A DNA stretch of 7,707 bases, taken from the NCBI GenBank assembly GCA_003455715.1, contig DMQJ01000496.1:1-7707 (forward strand). Reading direction: 5' to 3'. The DNA comes from Acidimicrobiaceae bacterium. Lineage in GTDB: Bacteria; Actinomycetota; Acidimicrobiia; Acidimicrobiales; Ilumatobacteraceae. Numbering within the stretch: the first letter of the stretch is position 1; each line of letters starts with the position of its first letter. Shown here one piece after another: positions 5,907 through 7,707 of this stretch. The notes under the pieces were generated by a model. That model saw nothing but the letters and a program-made list of their open reading frames with translations, searched no databases and was not told where the DNA came from. A program made the translations under genes and the position numbers.

Positions 5907-7505
5907 GTGGAACGGGTGCTGGCACGACTCATCGAATGGCGCGAGCGTCTTCGACAGCATGTGGTGGAGTCGCACCCAGCGGCGTGGCTCACCTGCTGTG
6001 CCATCGTCGTGTTCGCGGTGGTGTTCGGCTCGCTCGGGGTCCAGAACCATCGCAACTTTGGTACATGGGCGTACGACATGGCCATCTACGACCAGGGCTT
6101 CTGGCAGGTGTCGCGAGGCGGCTCGTGGATGAGCGTTCGCGGGATGGACTTTTGGGGCCATCACGTGAATCTCGTGGCCATCCTGTTCGCCCCGTTCTAT
6201 TGGCTTGGCGCCGGTCCGTCGTTCCTCTACGTCGCCCAGGCCATCCTGCTCGGCTTGGCTGCATGGCCGGTGTATCTCATCGCACGCGATGCGTTCCGCA
6301 CCCCGTGGATGGGCCTCGTCTTCGCCGTTGTGTACCTGCTGTACGCCCCGGTGCAGTGGATCAGTTGGGCGATGTTCCACCCGGAAGCGCTGGTGATCTT
6401 CCCGTTCCTGTTCGCTTGGTGGTTCGCTACCAAGGAGCGATGGACGGCCTACTTCGTCATGGTGGTACTCGCCCTCTCCACTCGTGAAGACGTCGCGCTC
6501 GCGGTGATGATGATGGGCATCGTGGTGGCGGTGCACATGCGCTCGGCTCCCGACTATCGGAGGGTGCGCTCAATGGCCATTGCCACCTTCTGTCTCGGCG
6601 GGCTGTGGTACCTGGTGGCCACCAAGTTGGTGCTGCCGGCGTTCAACGACTGGGAAGAACCCTTCTACATCACCTACTTCTACGGTCACTACGGCGACAC
6701 CGCCGGACAGGTGATCACCACGATGATCGACCGCCCGGATCGCGTCATCAGCGATGCGGTGCAACACGACCGGCTCGTGTTCTACAAGCAGATGAGCTGG
6801 CCGATGGGCTGGACCTTCCTGCTCAACCCGTTGGGTCTGTTGATGGCCCTCCCACAGTTGCTCGCCAGCGTCATCACCCTCACCCCCTACGCACGGATGA
6901 TCCGCTACCAGTACACCTCGGTGATGATCGCCCCGGTGCTCATTTCCAGCATCTACGGCGCCAAGGTGCTGTGGCGCTGGCAGCCGGCCAAGATCCTGCT
7001 CCCCATCTGGCTGTTGGGCTGCGCATATGTCACCAACGTCGCGTGGTCGCCGTCCCCGTTGGGCACCGAGCAGAACTATGCGGTGTGGAGTGTGAACCAG
7101 CCTCGACACGACTCGCTTCGAGAGGCGCTCACCTACGTGCCCGACGACGCCGGTGTGGTGGCCACGTATCAGCTCGGCCCGCACCTGTCGCAGCGCGATC
7201 ACATCTACGACTGGCCCAACCCGTTCATGCCGCACTACTGGGGCAACGACAACTGCGACAATCTCCCGTCGCCCACCGTGGTCGACTACGCGGTGCTCGA
7301 CCTCACCCAGATCGACGACCCCAACAACCCCGGGGCCAACACCACCCTGCTGCAGAACATGATCGCACCGGGCGGCCCGTTCGAGGTGGTGTTCATGGAT
7401 TCGAACGTGGTGGTGGCGAAACGGGTGGGCTCCAGCCCAGAGGTCGACGTGCAACCGCAACAAGATTCTTGCCAAGTGCTGGAGAGCCGACGAGCCGCTG
7501 GATAG
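5907..7505 (+). CDS. DUF2079 family polytopic membrane protein
   Basis: The 532-residue product resembles the DUF2079 family, GT-C-like multi-pass proteins whose substrate is not established. A short charged N-terminus precedes the first membrane segment (about 26-46). The family motif follows in the first external loop: YDMAIYDQGFWQ (56-67), then the DFWGHHVN histidines (81-88). Further hydrophobic segments lie near 89-127, 134-150, 160-174, 181-211, 223-245, 302-323, 337-352 and 362-380. FHPEAL (157-162) and TREDVAL (192-198) are typical conserved spots. A soluble C-terminal domain (about 390-506) contains ALTYVPDDAGVVATYQLGPHLSQR. The last 26 residues, after VVVAKR, are polar and look like a run-on tail. 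It begins 21 bp after nusB, and its 3' end overlaps the convergent methyltransferase gene by 113 bp. The family call is good; a glycosyltransferase role is only an inference. Confidence 0.85.
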   Translation: MERVLARLIEWRERLRQHVVESHPAAWLTCCAIVVFAVVFGSLGVQNHRNFGTWAYDMAIYDQGFWQVSRGGSWMSVRGMDFWGHHVNLVAILFAPFYWLGAGPSFLYVAQAILLGLAAWPVYLIARDAFRTPWMGLVFAVVYLLYAPVQWISWAMFHPEALVIFPFLFAWWFATKERWTAYFVMVVLALSTREDVALAVMMMGIVVAVHMRSAPDYRRVRSMAIATFCLGGLWYLVATKLVLPAFNDWEEPFYITYFYGHYGDTAGQVITTMIDRPDRVISDAVQHDRLVFYKQMSWPMGWTFLLNPLGLLMALPQLLASVITLTPYARMIRYQYTSVMIAPVLISSIYGAKVLWRWQPAKILLPIWLLGCAYVTNVAWSPSPLGTEQNYAVWSVNQPRHDSLREALTYVPDDAGVVATYQLGPHLSQRDHIYDWPNPFMPHYWGNDNCDNLPSPTVVDYAVLDLTQIDDPNNPGANTTLLQNMIAPGGPFEVVFMDSNVVVAKRVGSSPEVDVQPQQDSCQVLESRRAAG

Positions 7506-7707
7506 CCCGGCTCACCGGCACGATGGCCTTGTCGTAGATGGCCGAGGAGCCAGCGTCGAGGGTGGGCACGTCGAGCACCCGGTACATCAAGAAGTAGGGC
7601 AGTACCCCGGCGAGATCGAAGTAGATGAGGTGCTCCACCTCAAGTCCAGCCTCGGTAATGACCGATTGCAGGAGTGAACGGTCGTAGCGGCGGTAGTGCC
7701 CGCTCTT
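7393..7707 (-). CDS. Class I SAM-dependent methyltransferase, C-terminal part (5' end outside window)
   Basis: The minus-strand frame is open from the window edge to TGA (7395-7393), giving 104 residues. The start KSGHYRRYDRSLL, then ITEAGLEVEHLIYFDLAG, a hydrophobic stretch with LPYFLMYRVL, and GKNLVAVARRP match the C-terminal half of small methyltransferases often found among glycosyltransferase genes ('GH.RRY..l...l..AGf.v ... G.nlvavar'). The SAM-binding motifs would be upstream, outside the window, so this rests on the C-terminal pattern alone. An in-frame GTG at 7638 is internal, since the frame and homology continue past it. The last 15 residues (LGWSPPVSPPPRSNP) are proline-rich and look like an extension beyond the normal end. 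They are encoded opposite the core of the DUF2079 gene. The substrate is unknown. Confidence 0.72.
   Translation of the reverse strand, partial: KSGHYRRYDRSLLQSVITEAGLEVEHLIYFDLAGVLPYFLMYRVLDVPTLDAGSSAIYDKAIVPVSRAIQRLVGSPALGKNLVAVARRPLGWSPPVSPPPRSNP
7492..7513. terminator. Possible hairpin at the end of the DUF2079 gene
   Basis: GAGCCG (7492-7497) and CGGCTC (7508-7513) form a 6-bp GC-rich stem with a 10-nt loop that contains the TAG stop (7503-7505). There is no T-tract. It also lies inside the coding part of the opposing methyltransferase gene, so it may be chance. Confidence 0.25.

Noticed and set aside
5457..6536. A 359-codon minus-strand open frame
   Set aside because: It is antisense to nusB and the DUF2079 gene and rich in His/Arg/Glu, with no recognisable motifs.
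6570..7475. A 301-codon minus-strand open frame
   Set aside because: It is antisense to the membrane-protein gene. The His/Val/Gly-rich translation mirrors hydrophobic codons on the other strand.
1..7707. A new multi-gene system, CRISPR array, tRNA/rRNA, insertion sequence or prophage
   Set aside because: Almost the whole window is explained by recognisable chromosomal genes. No direct repeat arrays, transposase or integrase motifs, or cloverleaf-like sequences were seen.

Overview
The window reads as chromosomal core-metabolism DNA from a high-GC actinobacterium. The gene order aroC-aroK-aroB ... aroQ-pepQ-efp-nusB is the classic actinobacterial shikimate/EF-P/NusB cluster, as in Mycobacterium. 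GTG starts, very short or overlapping junctions and several apparently leaderless starts fit the same phylum. An Acidimicrobiia-type organism (Ilumatobacter-like) is my best guess. That is an inference from protein flavour, not something shown directly.

Layout. Positions 1-1863 (+) hold the 3' end of aroC (chorismate synthase), then aroK (shikimate kinase) and aroB (3-dehydroquinate synthase), tightly packed. aroB converges on an alpha/beta hydrolase gene (1867-2712, -), with only 3 bp between the two stop codons. Both stops lie in one small perfect hairpin. A 115-bp divergent spacer (2713-2827) follows, holding a long imperfect inverted repeat, a G-rich tract and candidate -10 elements. A GNAT acetyltransferase gene (2828-3400, +) comes next and runs almost directly into aroQ (type II dehydroquinase), pepQ (M24 Xaa-Pro peptidase), efp (elongation factor P) and nusB, joined by 4-28 nt overlaps. 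A DUF2079 polytopic membrane protein (5907-7505, +) starts 21 bp after nusB. The window ends with the 3' part of a SAM-dependent methyltransferase gene on the minus strand, whose end overlaps the DUF2079 gene by 113 bp.

How the genes work together. AroB, AroQ, AroK and AroC catalyse four of the seven shikimate-pathway steps leading to chorismate. PepQ, EF-P and NusB are housekeeping functions: proline-peptide turnover, translation of proline runs, and rRNA antitermination. The hydrolase/GNAT pair splits the usual aroB-aroQ junction, so the aroQ-nusB block probably depends on transcription entering through the GNAT gene or from a promoter at its end. The DUF2079 and methyltransferase genes look like the edge of an envelope or glycan-related neighbourhood.

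I see no CRISPR array, tRNA, rRNA, insertion sequence, phage gene or recognisable defence system, and I do not think the window holds a new multi-gene system. The points worth a second look are small: the divergent-spacer inverted repeat, the hairpin carrying both stop codons, the reciprocal C-terminal run-ons at the convergent overlap, an extra loop in AroB, and a diproline at the pepQ/efp overlap.
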